DNA from: CAWACP01 sp963832965
GTDB taxonomy: Bacteria > Acidobacteriota > Terriglobia > Bryobacterales > Bryobacteraceae
Direction: 5' to 3'
Assembly: GCA_963832965.1 (NCBI GenBank)
Contig: CAWHVW010000003.1
Span: 1,736,001 to 1,800,000 of the forward strand
DNA: 64,000 nt
In this document: positions 24,015-32,483 of the stretch, piece by piece
Numbering within the stretch: position 1 is the first letter of the stretch
Layout: the number at the start of each line of letters is the position of its first letter
The notes under the pieces: model-generated
The model's input: the letters and a program-made list of their open reading frames with translations, nothing else
Told to the model about the DNA's origin: nothing
Databases searched by the model: none
Program-made: the position numbers and the translations under genes

Positions 24015-25849
24015 TCGCCCGACAGAATGTCGTGGACCGTACGCAGAAGGACATCGGCCGCGATGGGCTTGGCCAGCGTTGCGTTCGCGCCAAGGTGCGT
24101 CGCGACGTTAAGGAAGCGGCTGCCAAAGGCGCCGGAGATCGCAATGATCTTCACGCCCGGAGCATGGCGGCGGATCTCCGCGATGGTCTCCAGCCCCTCT
24201 TTCCGGGGCATCACCAGATCAGTGATCACGATGCTGGGAGCGTACTGGCGGACCGCCTCGATCGCCTCATCGCCGTCGGAAGCATGAATGACGTCATAGC
24301 CGGCACCGGCAAGAATCTCGCCGAGAAGGGCTCGCACCGGTGCTTCGTCGTCAACCACCAGAACCAGCGGCTTCACTTGTGCCGCGCTGCTGAGCGCCTC
24401 GCGGAGTTTCCCGGCCAAACCGCGGGGACTGAACGGCTTCAGAATGTAATCAGCGCCCCCGCCAGGCAACCCGGACATATACAACACGCGGACTTCCGGG
24501 CGCAGTTGACGGATGCCGTTCACTAGTTCCAGTTCGGACACGCCCGGCTGCTGCGTGTCCGCGAGAATGAGGTCGATTGTCCCGGCGTATTGTCGGCAAA
24601 CCGCTTCCGCCTCGGGCCGGTCTGATGCCTCCAGAATGATATAGCCGAACGATCGCAGGCTGTCCACCAGCAGCCTGCGGACGCTGGCGTCGCTTTCTAC
24701 CACCAGTACGCTTTCGTGTCCGCGCAGCGCATCGGATACCGGCTCGGGGAAGGTCATCGGTGGATTGACGGCGGCGTCTTCCTCGGCGGCGCATTTCGGG
24801 AAATAAAGCTTGAATGAAGTGCCGTCTCCAGGCTCGCTGCAGACTTGGATGTGTCCTCCGCTTTGCTTGACGATTCCGAAGGTCGTGGAGAGTCCCAGAC
24901 CGTTGCCCTTGCCGGGTTCCTTCGTCGTGAAGAACGGCTCAAACATGTGCGCTCGCGTCGCCTCGTCCATTCCGACCCCGGTGTCTGTCACCGAAACGAT
25001 AACGGATTCGCCGTCGGCGTCACCCGCATTGTCGGCATTGCCGCCGGCCGTGGTGGCTGTCTCGATCAACAGCGATCCGCCGTTGGGCATGGCATCCTTC
25101 GCGTTCATCACCAGGTTCAGGAGAGCCTGCCGGAGTTGCCCAGGATCCACGCGTACGCACCCCGCGCCGGGATCCAGCGAACTGATAACGGCGATTTTGT
25201 CGCCCAGCAGAGCCTGCACCATTCCGACCAGCTCTTGTACGAGCGCGTTTATCTCGACAACGCGCGGTTGAAGCACCTGGCTGCGGCCTACCGCCAGCAG
25301 CCGCTGGGTTAACTCGGCCGCTTGTTCGCCGGCTTTGCGAATCTCCCGCAACGGGCCCGTCACCGAACTGGACATGTCCGTGGAGATGAGCGCCAGCTCC
25401 GCATAGCCGTTGATGATGGTCAGGAGGTTGTTGAAATCGTGCGCCACTCCGCCAGCCAGGCGGCCCAGCGCTTCCATCTTCTGCGCATGACGTAACTGGG
25501 CTTCCAGCCGGCGGGCTTCGCGGGTATCGCGGATGAGCGCGACGAACCCCGCGGGTGTGCCGTTGGCATGCTGCACCGGGAAAACCTCCGTAGCCGGATC
25601 TTCCTTCGCCAGGGCAACCAGATCGGCGCCGATCAGAACATCCTCGCGCTCAGCGAACATCCCTTCGAAGGATGCGTTGTAGTAGCGGACCGCGCCGCCG
25701 GTATCGGCAATCGCCACGGCATCGGAAATCTTTTCCAGCGCGGCGGCGAATGCGGTCACCGGGGGGCCGCTTTGCGGAAGTTCATGAACGGGGTCCGTAA
25801 GGCGCCGGAATCGTTTGCGGGCAAGTCGTAGTCGTGAAAAACAGTTCAT
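24011..25849 (-). CDS. Hybrid sensor histidine kinase with two receiver domains
   Basis: A 612-residue soluble kinase: PAS-like sensor (about 35-110, IADTGGAVRYYNASFEGMF), dimerisation/phosphoacceptor helix with H137 in GGVAHDFNNLL, ATPase domain (about 235-345: NLVMNAKDAMPNGG, DTGVGMDE, GKGNGLGLSTTFGIV), then two receiver domains (about 375-485 and 495-610). The second is canonical (VVDDE, D544 in ITDLVMPRKEG, TLAKP lysine). The first is weaker: ADTQQPG with D431, no LTA-type Ser/Thr block but YMSG, and a YILKP lysine. No membrane span. The output would be phosphotransfer through these receivers; no cognate response regulator with a DNA-binding domain is adjacent. It is convergent with and slightly overlaps the cytochrome gene. 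Confidence 0.92.
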   Translation of the reverse strand: MNCFSRLRLARKRFRRLTDPVHELPQSGPPVTAFAAALEKISDAVAIADTGGAVRYYNASFEGMFAEREDVLIGADLVALAKEDPATEVFPVQHANGTPAGFVALIRDTREARRLEAQLRHAQKMEALGRLAGGVAHDFNNLLTIINGYAELALISTDMSSSVTGPLREIRKAGEQAAELTQRLLAVGRSQVLQPRVVEINALVQELVGMVQALLGDKIAVISSLDPGAGCVRVDPGQLRQALLNLVMNAKDAMPNGGSLLIETATTAGGNADNAGDADGESVIVSVTDTGVGMDEATRAHMFEPFFTTKEPGKGNGLGLSTTFGIVKQSGGHIQVCSEPGDGTSFKLYFPKCAAEEDAAVNPPMTFPEPVSDALRGHESVLVVESDASVRRLLVDSLRSFGYIILEASDRPEAEAVCRQYAGTIDLILADTQQPGVSELELVNGIRQLRPEVRVLYMSGLPGGGADYILKPFSPRGLAGKLREALSSAAQVKPLVLVVDDEAPVRALLGEILAGAGYDVIHASDGDEAIEAVRQYAPSIVITDLVMPRKEGLETIAEIRRHAPGVKIIAISGAFGSRFLNVATHLGANATLAKPIAADVLLRTVHDILSGD

Positions 25850-26028
25850 TGTTCTATGAGCCGCTTCGTGGCGGCCTCTTATGAGTCTAGAGATTGGCAG
25901 GCCGTTTCCTGGAGTCAGCCATGGTTAGCTGACGGCCAGATGGTCATCGGCGGGAATCGGCCAACGCAGGATAAATGTATTGTTTTCAACCGCAACTTAT
26001 GCTAACCTCCAGCACGAAGGACATCCCT

Positions 26029-27837
26029 TTGGCGGCCAGTGGACCAGAGACAAACATAGGCTCCGGTGTCTCTGGGGAGCAATCAGGGATCGCCGAAGCG
26101 GAAATTCGGGCGCAGCTTGAGCGCATCGTGGCCAGTCCTGGTTTTGCCGGATCGGAGCGGCTTTGCCGCTTCATTCGCTGGACCGTGGAGAAGACCCTGG
26201 CCGGCGGTTCCGAACCCCTCAGACAGTACCGTATCGCCAGAGAAGTGTTCGATCGAAAGGCCGGCTTCGATCCCCGCGTCGACTCCATTGTGCGCACCGA
26301 GGCTCAGCGTTTGAGGCGTCGCCTCTCCGAGTACTACCAAACCGAAGGCCGGGAGGACGAGGTAATCATTTCGTTTGCGCCAGGGACCTATGTTCCCGCG
26401 TTCAGCCGCCGCGATAATGGCCCGGCGCTATCGGAACTGGGCGAGGTGACGAGCGCTTCCACGGAGCCGGACCGGCATTGGGTGGCCGTGCTTCCGTTTG
26501 TGAACCTGAGCGGCGAACCGGAGCAGGATTACCTGTATCAGGGCATCACTGAGGCCATCATCGACCGCTTGGCCGGTCTTCCCGGATTGCGCGTGACCGC
26601 CCGCACATCCGCGTTTCGCTTTGCCGAAGCGGAGCCGGACCTGACCACGGTTGCCCGCAACCTCGGGGTGGGTACCGTGGTGCACGGCAGCGTGCGAATT
26701 GCCGGGGTGCAGGTGCGTATCTCCGCGCGTATCGCTGACGTACACACCAACGCCTGGGTGTGGGGCAGAACCTTCGACTCCGATCTCTCCGGATTGTTTA
26801 CGGTGGAGGACCGCATCTCCGAGGCGGTAGCTGGTTTCCTGCGGGTTCGCGTGTCGGAGGGATGGAAAAAACGTGGCCGGACGCCATCGGCGGAGGTCTA
26901 CAACCTCTACCTTCAGGGCCGCCATGCCTGGAACATTATAACCGTGGATAGTTGTCGCGACGCGGCTGCGTATTTTACACGCGCCATTTCACTCGACCCC
27001 GAATTCGCCGAGCCGCACGCCGGGCTTGTCGACGTCTATACCTGGCTCATGTTCCTCGAATTGCGCCGGCCTACGGAATTGATGGCCATGTCCAAACGGC
27101 TGGCGCTGCGGGCGATTCAACTGGACGAGTTCTGCGCCGAAGGTTACGTGGCGCTGGGCAGTCTGACCGGACTCCTCGAATGGCAATGGGACGAGGGCGC
27201 CCGTCTGAACCGGCTGGGTCTCCAATTGCGCCCCAGTTCGCTCTCGGCCCATGTGCAAGCGGCGTTCACTCATCTCCAGCGCGGCAATCTGAATGCGGCC
27301 AGAAAGATCGTGCAGCGGTACCACGAGCTTGATCCTCTTTCCGTGCGCGTGCACCGGGCCGCCGCCGTGTTTTATTACCATGCCCGCGAGTATGAAGGCG
27401 CGCTCGCTTCCGCGGAGCGCGCCGTGGAGCTGGGCCCGGAGGTTCCCGACACCCGCTACTTCGTGGGAATGGCGCTACTGCAGATGAGGCGGTATGAGGA
27501 AGCCATTGCCGCGCTGGAATCGAGCGGCAGAGGTTCGTTCCGCAGCCAGATTCTGGGCACGCTCGTCTTGGCAAACGCCGCGGCGGGACGCACCGAGGCC
27601 GCAAAAGGAGTGTTCCAGGAGCTGACCGATCTTGCCGGACGCGAGTACGTCTCGGCGGCGGGTTTCGTCTACGCCTGGCTGGGTCTGGGCGACCACGAAC
27701 GGGCGTTGGGCGCGCTGAACGAGGCGCTGGAAGCACGCTCTACCGGCCTTATGGGCCTGCTCCTCGATCCCCGGCTCGACCCGCTCCGTGATGCCGAAGG
27801 CTTCCAGGAGGTCCTCCGCCGCATGAATCTGGCGTAA
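26029..27837 (+). CDS. TolB-N/TPR protein with unnamed N-terminal domain, copy 1
   Basis: About 602 residues from TTG 26029. Domain order: an N-terminal helical domain (AEIRAQLERIVASPGFAGSERLCRFIRWTVEKTLAG, then YRIAREVFDRKAGFDPRVDSIVRTEAQRLRRRLSEYY and a beta turn VIISFAPGTYVPAF); a TolB-N/FlgO-like domain (VAVLPFVNLSGEPEQDYLYQGITEAIIDRLAGL to about 300); and a C-terminal array of TPR helices (residues about 300-600). The start is chosen because the block CCTTTGGCGGCCAGTGGA, with AAGGA-type Shine-Dalgarno upstream, is conserved in the downstream paralogue. The open frame itself begins at 25975. This architecture occurs on CadC/adenylate-cyclase-like signalling proteins; no membrane span or cyclase domain is present. 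Function unknown. The upstream gap 25850-25974 holds two small hairpins and the divergent promoters. Confidence 0.78.
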   Translation: MAASGPETNIGSGVSGEQSGIAEAEIRAQLERIVASPGFAGSERLCRFIRWTVEKTLAGGSEPLRQYRIAREVFDRKAGFDPRVDSIVRTEAQRLRRRLSEYYQTEGREDEVIISFAPGTYVPAFSRRDNGPALSELGEVTSASTEPDRHWVAVLPFVNLSGEPEQDYLYQGITEAIIDRLAGLPGLRVTARTSAFRFAEAEPDLTTVARNLGVGTVVHGSVRIAGVQVRISARIADVHTNAWVWGRTFDSDLSGLFTVEDRISEAVAGFLRVRVSEGWKKRGRTPSAEVYNLYLQGRHAWNIITVDSCRDAAAYFTRAISLDPEFAEPHAGLVDVYTWLMFLELRRPTELMAMSKRLALRAIQLDEFCAEGYVALGSLTGLLEWQWDEGARLNRLGLQLRPSSLSAHVQAAFTHLQRGNLNAARKIVQRYHELDPLSVRVHRAAAVFYYHAREYEGALASAERAVELGPEVPDTRYFVGMALLQMRRYEEAIAALESSGRGSFRSQILGTLVLANAAAGRTEAAKGVFQELTDLAGREYVSAAGFVYAWLGLGDHERALGALNEALEARSTGLMGLLLDPRLDPLRDAEGFQEVLRRMNLA

Positions 27838-27953
27838 CAGAATCACCGCGTCTTTTCCCGTTAAGCCGTTTATTGTGATTAGTTTCACGATTGTACAAAT
27901 GGATTGTATCCGGCTGCGCCTTATGCTACGCTCACAAGCACAAAGGCGGTCCT

Positions 27954-29717
27954 TTGGCGGCCAGTGGACGGGAAGCGAATTTCAACCCGGGTGTCGCCGA
28001 ATCGGAGATTCGAGCCCAGCTTGAACGCATCGTTGCCAGCCGGGGCTTTGCCGGTTCGGAGCGGCTTTGCCGCTTTATTCGCTGGACGGTTGAGCAGACG
28101 CTGGCGGGCAATTCCGAACCTCTTAAACAATACGTCATCGCCAGGGAAGTCTTTGACCGCAAGGCCGATTTTGACCCCCGTATTGACTCCATTGTCCGCA
28201 CGGAAGCTCAGCGTTTGCGGCGTCGGCTGGCCGAGTTCTACCAAACCGACGGCGCTGAGGACCCCGTAGTCATCTCCTTCGCTCCGGGTAGCTATGTGCC
28301 CGCGTTCTCCCGGCGCGCTGGCGGCTCGGCTGTTGAATCTGCTACCCCGGACCGCCGACTGGTGGCCGTCCTTCCGTTTGTAAACCTGAGCGGCGAACCG
28401 GAGCAGGATTACCTCTATCAGGGCATTACCGAAGCGATCATCGACCGGCTGGCTGGACTTCCGGGATTGCGCGTCACCGCCCGGACCTCCGCCTTTCGTT
28501 TTCCTGAAGCGGAACCGGACCTGACCACGGTTGCCCGGGAACTCGGCGTGGGAACGGTCGTGCATGGCAGCGTGCGGATCGCCGAAGAGCAGGTTCGAAT
28601 CTCCGCGCGCATTGCCGACATGCACACGCATGCGTGGGTATGGGGCCGGACGTTCGACTGCGATCTGGCGGGATTGTTCGCCGTGGAGGACCAGATCTCG
28701 GAGGCGGTGGCCGGGTTCCTGCGCGTGCAGTTGTCACAGGGTTGGCGGACGCGCGGCAAGCCCCCGTCCGTGGAGGTTTACAACCTCTATCTCCTCGGCC
28801 GGCATGCCTGGAACAACATTACCGCCGAAGGCTGCCGCGATGCCGCCGAGTATTTCACCCGCGCCATCTCGCTGGACCCGGAATTCGCCAAGGCGTACGC
28901 CGGTCTGGCAGACGCCTACAACTGGCTGATGTTCTTCGAGCGGCGGCGCCCCATGGAACTGATGGCCATGTCCCGGCGAATGGCCCAGCGGGCGATCCAG
29001 TTGGACGAGGGCTGCGCGGAAGCATACGTCGCGCTGGGCAGTTTGACGGGTATTTTGGATTGGCAATGGGAGGAAGGCGAGCGCCTCACCCGCCTGGGAA
29101 TCGGACTTCGACCCAGTTCGCTTTCGGCGCACGTGCAAGCTGTGTTCACCGAGATCCAGCGGGGCCATCTGGAGGCAGCCAGGGAGTTGGTGCAGCGCGC
29201 CCTCGAACTCGATCCTCTGTCCGTTCGCGTCCACCGATCGCTGACCAACCTGCACTACTTCGCGCGGGAATATGAATCCGCGCTGGTGTCCGTGGAACGC
29301 GCCCTGGAACTCGGCCCGGACATTCCGGGCACGCGCTACTATCTCGGCGCCATCCTGCTGCAGATGGGACGGCATGACGACGCCGTTGCGGCCATGGAGG
29401 CCGACGTTGGCGCTTCGTTCCGCGGTCAGATTCTGGGCACGCTGGTGCTGGCCAATGCCGCGGCGGGTCGCATGCCGGCCGCGAAGGATGCGTTTGAGCG
29501 GTTAACCGAAGCGGCCAGGCACGAGTACATCTCGCCGGTCAGTTTCGTATACGCCTGGCTTGGTCTGGGTGACCAGGAACGGGCCCTTGCCGCGCTGAAC
29601 GATGCCGTGGAAATACGCTCGGCGGGTCTGATGAGCCTGCTCGTCGATCCCCGGTTCGACCCGCTGCGCGGCCACGAGGAGTTTCAGCAGGTCCTCCGCC
29701 GCATGAATCTTGCTTGA
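27954..29717 (+). CDS. TolB-N/TPR protein with unnamed N-terminal domain, copy 2
   Basis: About 587 residues, highly similar along its whole length to the gene just upstream, including the same three-part architecture: N-terminal helical domain (ESEIRAQLERIVASRGFAGSERLCRFIRW), TolB-N-like domain (VAVLPFVNLSGEPEQDYLYQGITEAII) and TPR array ending FQQVLRRMNLA. Similarity begins at the TTG start block, giving this start preference over the open frame at 27891, whose first residues (YKWIVSGCALCYAHKHK) show no relation to copy 1. The copy is a tandem duplication with moderate divergence (for example HTNAWVWG versus HTHAWVWG). 28-bp repeat 1 follows the stop. Confidence 0.78.
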   Translation: MAASGREANFNPGVAESEIRAQLERIVASRGFAGSERLCRFIRWTVEQTLAGNSEPLKQYVIAREVFDRKADFDPRIDSIVRTEAQRLRRRLAEFYQTDGAEDPVVISFAPGSYVPAFSRRAGGSAVESATPDRRLVAVLPFVNLSGEPEQDYLYQGITEAIIDRLAGLPGLRVTARTSAFRFPEAEPDLTTVARELGVGTVVHGSVRIAEEQVRISARIADMHTHAWVWGRTFDCDLAGLFAVEDQISEAVAGFLRVQLSQGWRTRGKPPSVEVYNLYLLGRHAWNNITAEGCRDAAEYFTRAISLDPEFAKAYAGLADAYNWLMFFERRRPMELMAMSRRMAQRAIQLDEGCAEAYVALGSLTGILDWQWEEGERLTRLGIGLRPSSLSAHVQAVFTEIQRGHLEAARELVQRALELDPLSVRVHRSLTNLHYFAREYESALVSVERALELGPDIPGTRYYLGAILLQMGRHDDAVAAMEADVGASFRGQILGTLVLANAAAGRMPAAKDAFERLTEAARHEYISPVSFVYAWLGLGDQERALAALNDAVEIRSAGLMSLLVDPRFDPLRGHEEFQQVLRRMNLA

Positions 29718-29720
29718 ACT

Positions 29721-29748
29721 GTGGGGCAGGGCCATGCCCTGCCTGCCG
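29721..29748. repeat. 28-bp palindromic repeat, copy 1
   Basis: Contains GGCAGGGC-CAT-GCCCTGCC, a perfect 8-bp stem with a 3-nt loop. The full 28 bp recur without a mismatch at 49868-49895. Here it fills the gap between two convergent genes and could also act as a terminator. Confidence 0.85.
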
Positions 29749-29752
29749 GCGG

Positions 29753-31513
29753 TTAGTCCGGTTCAAACTCCGCGAGCGTACTTCCGGTGCCCGCCGGCTG
29801 GTCCTCTTTCCGCAGATAGCAATTCCCCATGACAAGTACGTCAATATCAGTCCCAAGGAAGCAGCGCAGCGCATCCTCCGGCGTGCAGACCACCGGCTCG
29901 CCGCGCACATTAAAGCTCGTATTCACCAGCACCGGGCAACCCGTCCTTTCCTCGAAAGCCCGCAGCAACGCGTGCAAGCGAGGGTTCTCATCCTCGCTCA
30001 CCGTCTGCACGCGCGCGGAGTTATCGACGTGCGTCACTGCCGGTATCTCCCGCCGCAGGACGTCGGCCACCAGCAACATGTAGGGGCTTTCCACCCGCAG
30101 GTCGAACCACGCGGGAGCTGCCTGCAGGGTCACCGCCGGGGCGAATGGACGGAAGGACTCGCGGCGCTTCACCTTCAGATTGAGCGTCGATTGCATGGCC
30201 GGCGAGCGCGGGTCCGCCAGAATCGACCGTGCTCCGAGCGCGCGCGGGCCGAACTCCATGCGGCCCTGAAACCAGCCCAGCGCTTTGCCTTCGGCGAGGG
30301 CCTCCGCGGTGGCCGCCAGCAGTTCGGATTCATTCAGCACCCGGTAATTCGCACCTGCGGCAAGCAGGCGAGTTTCGATTTGACGCTGGGAAAACGAAGG
30401 CCCCAGAAAACTTCCGTTCATGCGGTCCACGCCGGACTGCCGCGGTTGTCCCAGGTAGCCGTAAAATGCGGCCAGTGCCGCTCCCACCGCGCAGCCGGCA
30501 TCGCCCGCGGCCGGTTGAATCCAGATCTTTTCGAAGCCGCCTTCGCGTAACAACCGTCCGTTGGCTACACAGTTTAACGCCACGCCGCCGGCCAGACAGA
30601 GGTTCCGCGCACCGGTATCTTTCCTCAGCGCGACAGCCATGCGCAAAACCACGTCTTCGAGCACCGCCTGGATGGACGCCGCGATATCCTTGTGACGCTG
30701 CGTGATGGCTTCTTCCGGCCCGCGCGGAGAAGCGCCGAACAGCGCGTCGAAGCGGGCGTTGGTCATGGTCAACCCGGCGCAGTAGTTGAAGTAGTCCATG
30801 TTCAGGCGGAATGAGCCGTCCGGCTTGACGTCGATCAGGTGCTCCCGAATCGCGCCTGCATACCGCGGCTCCCCATAGGGCGCCAGCCCCATCAGTTTGT
30901 ATTCGCCCGAGTTCACGCGAAAACCGCAATAGTACGTGAAGGCTGAATACAGCAGCCCCAGGGAATGCGGGAAGTGGATCTCGCGAATCACCTCGATCTT
31001 ATTTCCCGCGCCCAGAGCGGCGGATGTGGTGGCCCATTCGCCCACCCCGTCCATGGTCAGAATCAGCGCTTTCTCGAACGGGGACGGGAAGAACGCGGAG
31101 GCGGCATGGCTCAGATGATGTTCGGTGAACAGCAATCGCTTCGCGCCGTCGAAGCCAGGCGCCAGTGTGCGCAGTTCGCGTCGGAGCATGTCCTTCTGAA
31201 ACAGCTTCTCGCGAATCCATAACGGCAGCGCCATGCGGAAGGAACCAAAACCGCGCGGCGCAAACGCCAGATAGGTCTCGATAAGCCGTTCGAATTTCAA
31301 GAACGGTTTGTCGTGGAAGACGATGTAGTCCAGTTCGCCCCGGCCCACGCCGCCTTCCGCCAGACAATACTCGATGGCGTGGCGAGGAAAGGAGGCATCG
31401 TGCTTGCGGCGGGTGAAACGCTCCTCCTGTGCCGCTGCGACGATCTCCGCCCCGCGCAGCAACGCCGCTGCGCTGTCGTGATAGAACGCGGAAATGCCGA
31501 GAATGGTGGGCAC
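29753..31513 (-). CDS. Carbamoyltransferase of the NodU/CmcH family
   Basis: A 586-residue enzyme that transfers a carbamoyl group from carbamoyl phosphate (via carbamoyl-adenylate) to a hydroxyl of a small molecule or sugar. The N-terminal Kae1/TsaD-like domain starts TILGISAFYHDSAAALL, has metal-binding histidines in EHHLSHAASAF (H132, H136), and MDGVGEW, GLLYSAFTYYCGFRVNSGEYKLMGLAPYG and LCLAGGVALNCVANG. The C-terminal domain contains GWFQGRMEFGPRALGARSILADPR and VLVNTSFNVRGEPVVCTPEDALR. The start is GTG 31513, directly after the TAA of the upstream sxtJ-like gene. The acceptor is unknown; no biosynthetic cluster of antibiotic type is adjacent, so glycan or envelope carbamoylation is possible. 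Confidence 0.9.
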   Translation of the reverse strand: MPTILGISAFYHDSAAALLRGAEIVAAAQEERFTRRKHDASFPRHAIEYCLAEGGVGRGELDYIVFHDKPFLKFERLIETYLAFAPRGFGSFRMALPLWIREKLFQKDMLRRELRTLAPGFDGAKRLLFTEHHLSHAASAFFPSPFEKALILTMDGVGEWATTSAALGAGNKIEVIREIHFPHSLGLLYSAFTYYCGFRVNSGEYKLMGLAPYGEPRYAGAIREHLIDVKPDGSFRLNMDYFNYCAGLTMTNARFDALFGASPRGPEEAITQRHKDIAASIQAVLEDVVLRMAVALRKDTGARNLCLAGGVALNCVANGRLLREGGFEKIWIQPAAGDAGCAVGAALAAFYGYLGQPRQSGVDRMNGSFLGPSFSQRQIETRLLAAGANYRVLNESELLAATAEALAEGKALGWFQGRMEFGPRALGARSILADPRSPAMQSTLNLKVKRRESFRPFAPAVTLQAAPAWFDLRVESPYMLLVADVLRREIPAVTHVDNSARVQTVSEDENPRLHALLRAFEERTGCPVLVNTSFNVRGEPVVCTPEDALRCFLGTDIDVLVMGNCYLRKEDQPAGTGSTLAEFEPD

Positions 31514-31942
31514 TTAGAACTGGTTCGCCATCGTCTCCGGCGGCGGACCCGCAGGCTGGCGCTCAATCCAGTAGCTGGCCGCGTGAGGGTCCGCCCGCAA
31601 ACGCAGCGGATCTCTTCTGAACAGCCGAAGCAACAGGCCGCAAGGAGTGAAGACCAGATAATAAAGCGCCGCCATAATCACCGGGCTCATAATGCGGCCC
31701 AGCAATTCGCCCAGCAATGTCCACGCGCGGTTCAGGGAATGGAGCAGGAATGGAGCCAGCGCCGCGGCCAGCAGGATCGCCGCTCCGGCGGCCAAAACCG
31801 CCGTGCGCATGTGGCCGTGCTTCAACAGAGGCCAAAGCGCCACGGCGATAAGCAGCAAGCCCGCTGCCAGGCCGAATTGCCGGTCCGAGGACGCCCGCAC
31901 CACCGCGCGGCGGGTGAGGTCCTCATGGATTTGAGGCCTCAT
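31514..31942 (-). CDS. SxtJ-like small membrane protein
   Basis: A 142-residue protein with two or three membrane helices (FGLAAGLLLIAVALWPLL, AVLAAGAAILLAAALAPFLL, VIMAALYYLVFTPCGLLLRL) and a charged tail (RRDPLRLRADPHAASYWIERQ). The final FTPXGLLLRL-RRDPLRLR motif is typical of the SxtJ family found beside NodU/CmcH-type carbamoyltransferases, and that is exactly its position here: the TAA abuts the GTG of the carbamoyltransferase. It starts 5 bp after hpt. Its role is not established; association with carbamoylation at the membrane is inference from the repeated pairing. Confidence 0.82.
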   Translation of the reverse strand: MRPQIHEDLTRRAVVRASSDRQFGLAAGLLLIAVALWPLLKHGHMRTAVLAAGAAILLAAALAPFLLHSLNRAWTLLGELLGRIMSPVIMAALYYLVFTPCGLLLRLFRRDPLRLRADPHAASYWIERQPAGPPPETMANQF

Positions 31943-31946
31943 GACC

Positions 31947-32483
31947 CTAGGCGGACTCGGTGCCGTCGTGCAGCACGCACACGTCTTTCAGGTTGCGGTA
32001 GTCCTCGGCGAAGTCGAGCCCGTAGCCGATCACGAACAAGTCCGGTATCTGGAATCCAACGTACGCCGGGTGCACCGGCCGCTGGCGGCGCTCCGGCTTG
32101 TCCAGCATCGCTACAATCCCCAGTGACTTCGGCTTGCGCTGCTCCAGCACATTCAGCAGATAGGTGAGCGTGATCCCGCTGTCAATGATGTCCTCCACCA
32201 CCAGCACGTGGCACCCCTCGATGGACACGTCCAGATCCTTGGTGACCTTCACCTCGCCCGAACTTCTCTTGCCTCGTCCGTAGCTGGAAATGCCCATGAA
32301 CTCCACCCGGCATGGCGTGCTGATGGCGCGCGCGAGATCGGCCAGAAACATGAACGAGCCTTTCAGGATGCCAATCAGGTAGATCGGGCCGTACGGGAAG
32401 TCGCGCGAGATTTGGCGGCCAAGCTCATCCACGCGATTCCTGATCTGCTCGCTGGAAAGCAGAACCGTAACTTCGCGGCTCAC
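31947..32483 (-). CDS. hpt: Hypoxanthine phosphoribosyltransferase
   Basis: A 178-residue purine salvage enzyme that makes IMP (and GMP) from hypoxanthine or guanine and PRPP. The PRPP-binding loop VVEDIIDSGITL is intact. LIGILKGSFMFLADL at the N-terminal end, SYGRGKRSSGEVKVTKDLD as the flexible lid, and the C-terminal PDLFVIGYGLDFAEDYRNLKDV are diagnostic. The GTG at 32483 directly follows the TAA of the upstream putative metallopeptidase gene (TAAGTG). Its presence in an operon with an sxtJ-like and a carbamoyltransferase gene is unusual and may only reflect co-transcription. Confidence 0.95.
   Translation of the reverse strand: MSREVTVLLSSEQIRNRVDELGRQISRDFPYGPIYLIGILKGSFMFLADLARAISTPCRVEFMGISSYGRGKRSSGEVKVTKDLDVSIEGCHVLVVEDIIDSGITLTYLLNVLEQRKPKSLGIVAMLDKPERRQRPVHPAYVGFQIPDLFVIGYGLDFAEDYRNLKDVCVLHDGTESA

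Noticed and set aside
25850..25974. Two small hairpins (GCCGC/GCGGC and GTCAGC/GCTGAC) in the kinase-TolB gap
   Set aside because: Short stems in GC-rich spacer; not repeated elsewhere in the window, so not listed as elements.
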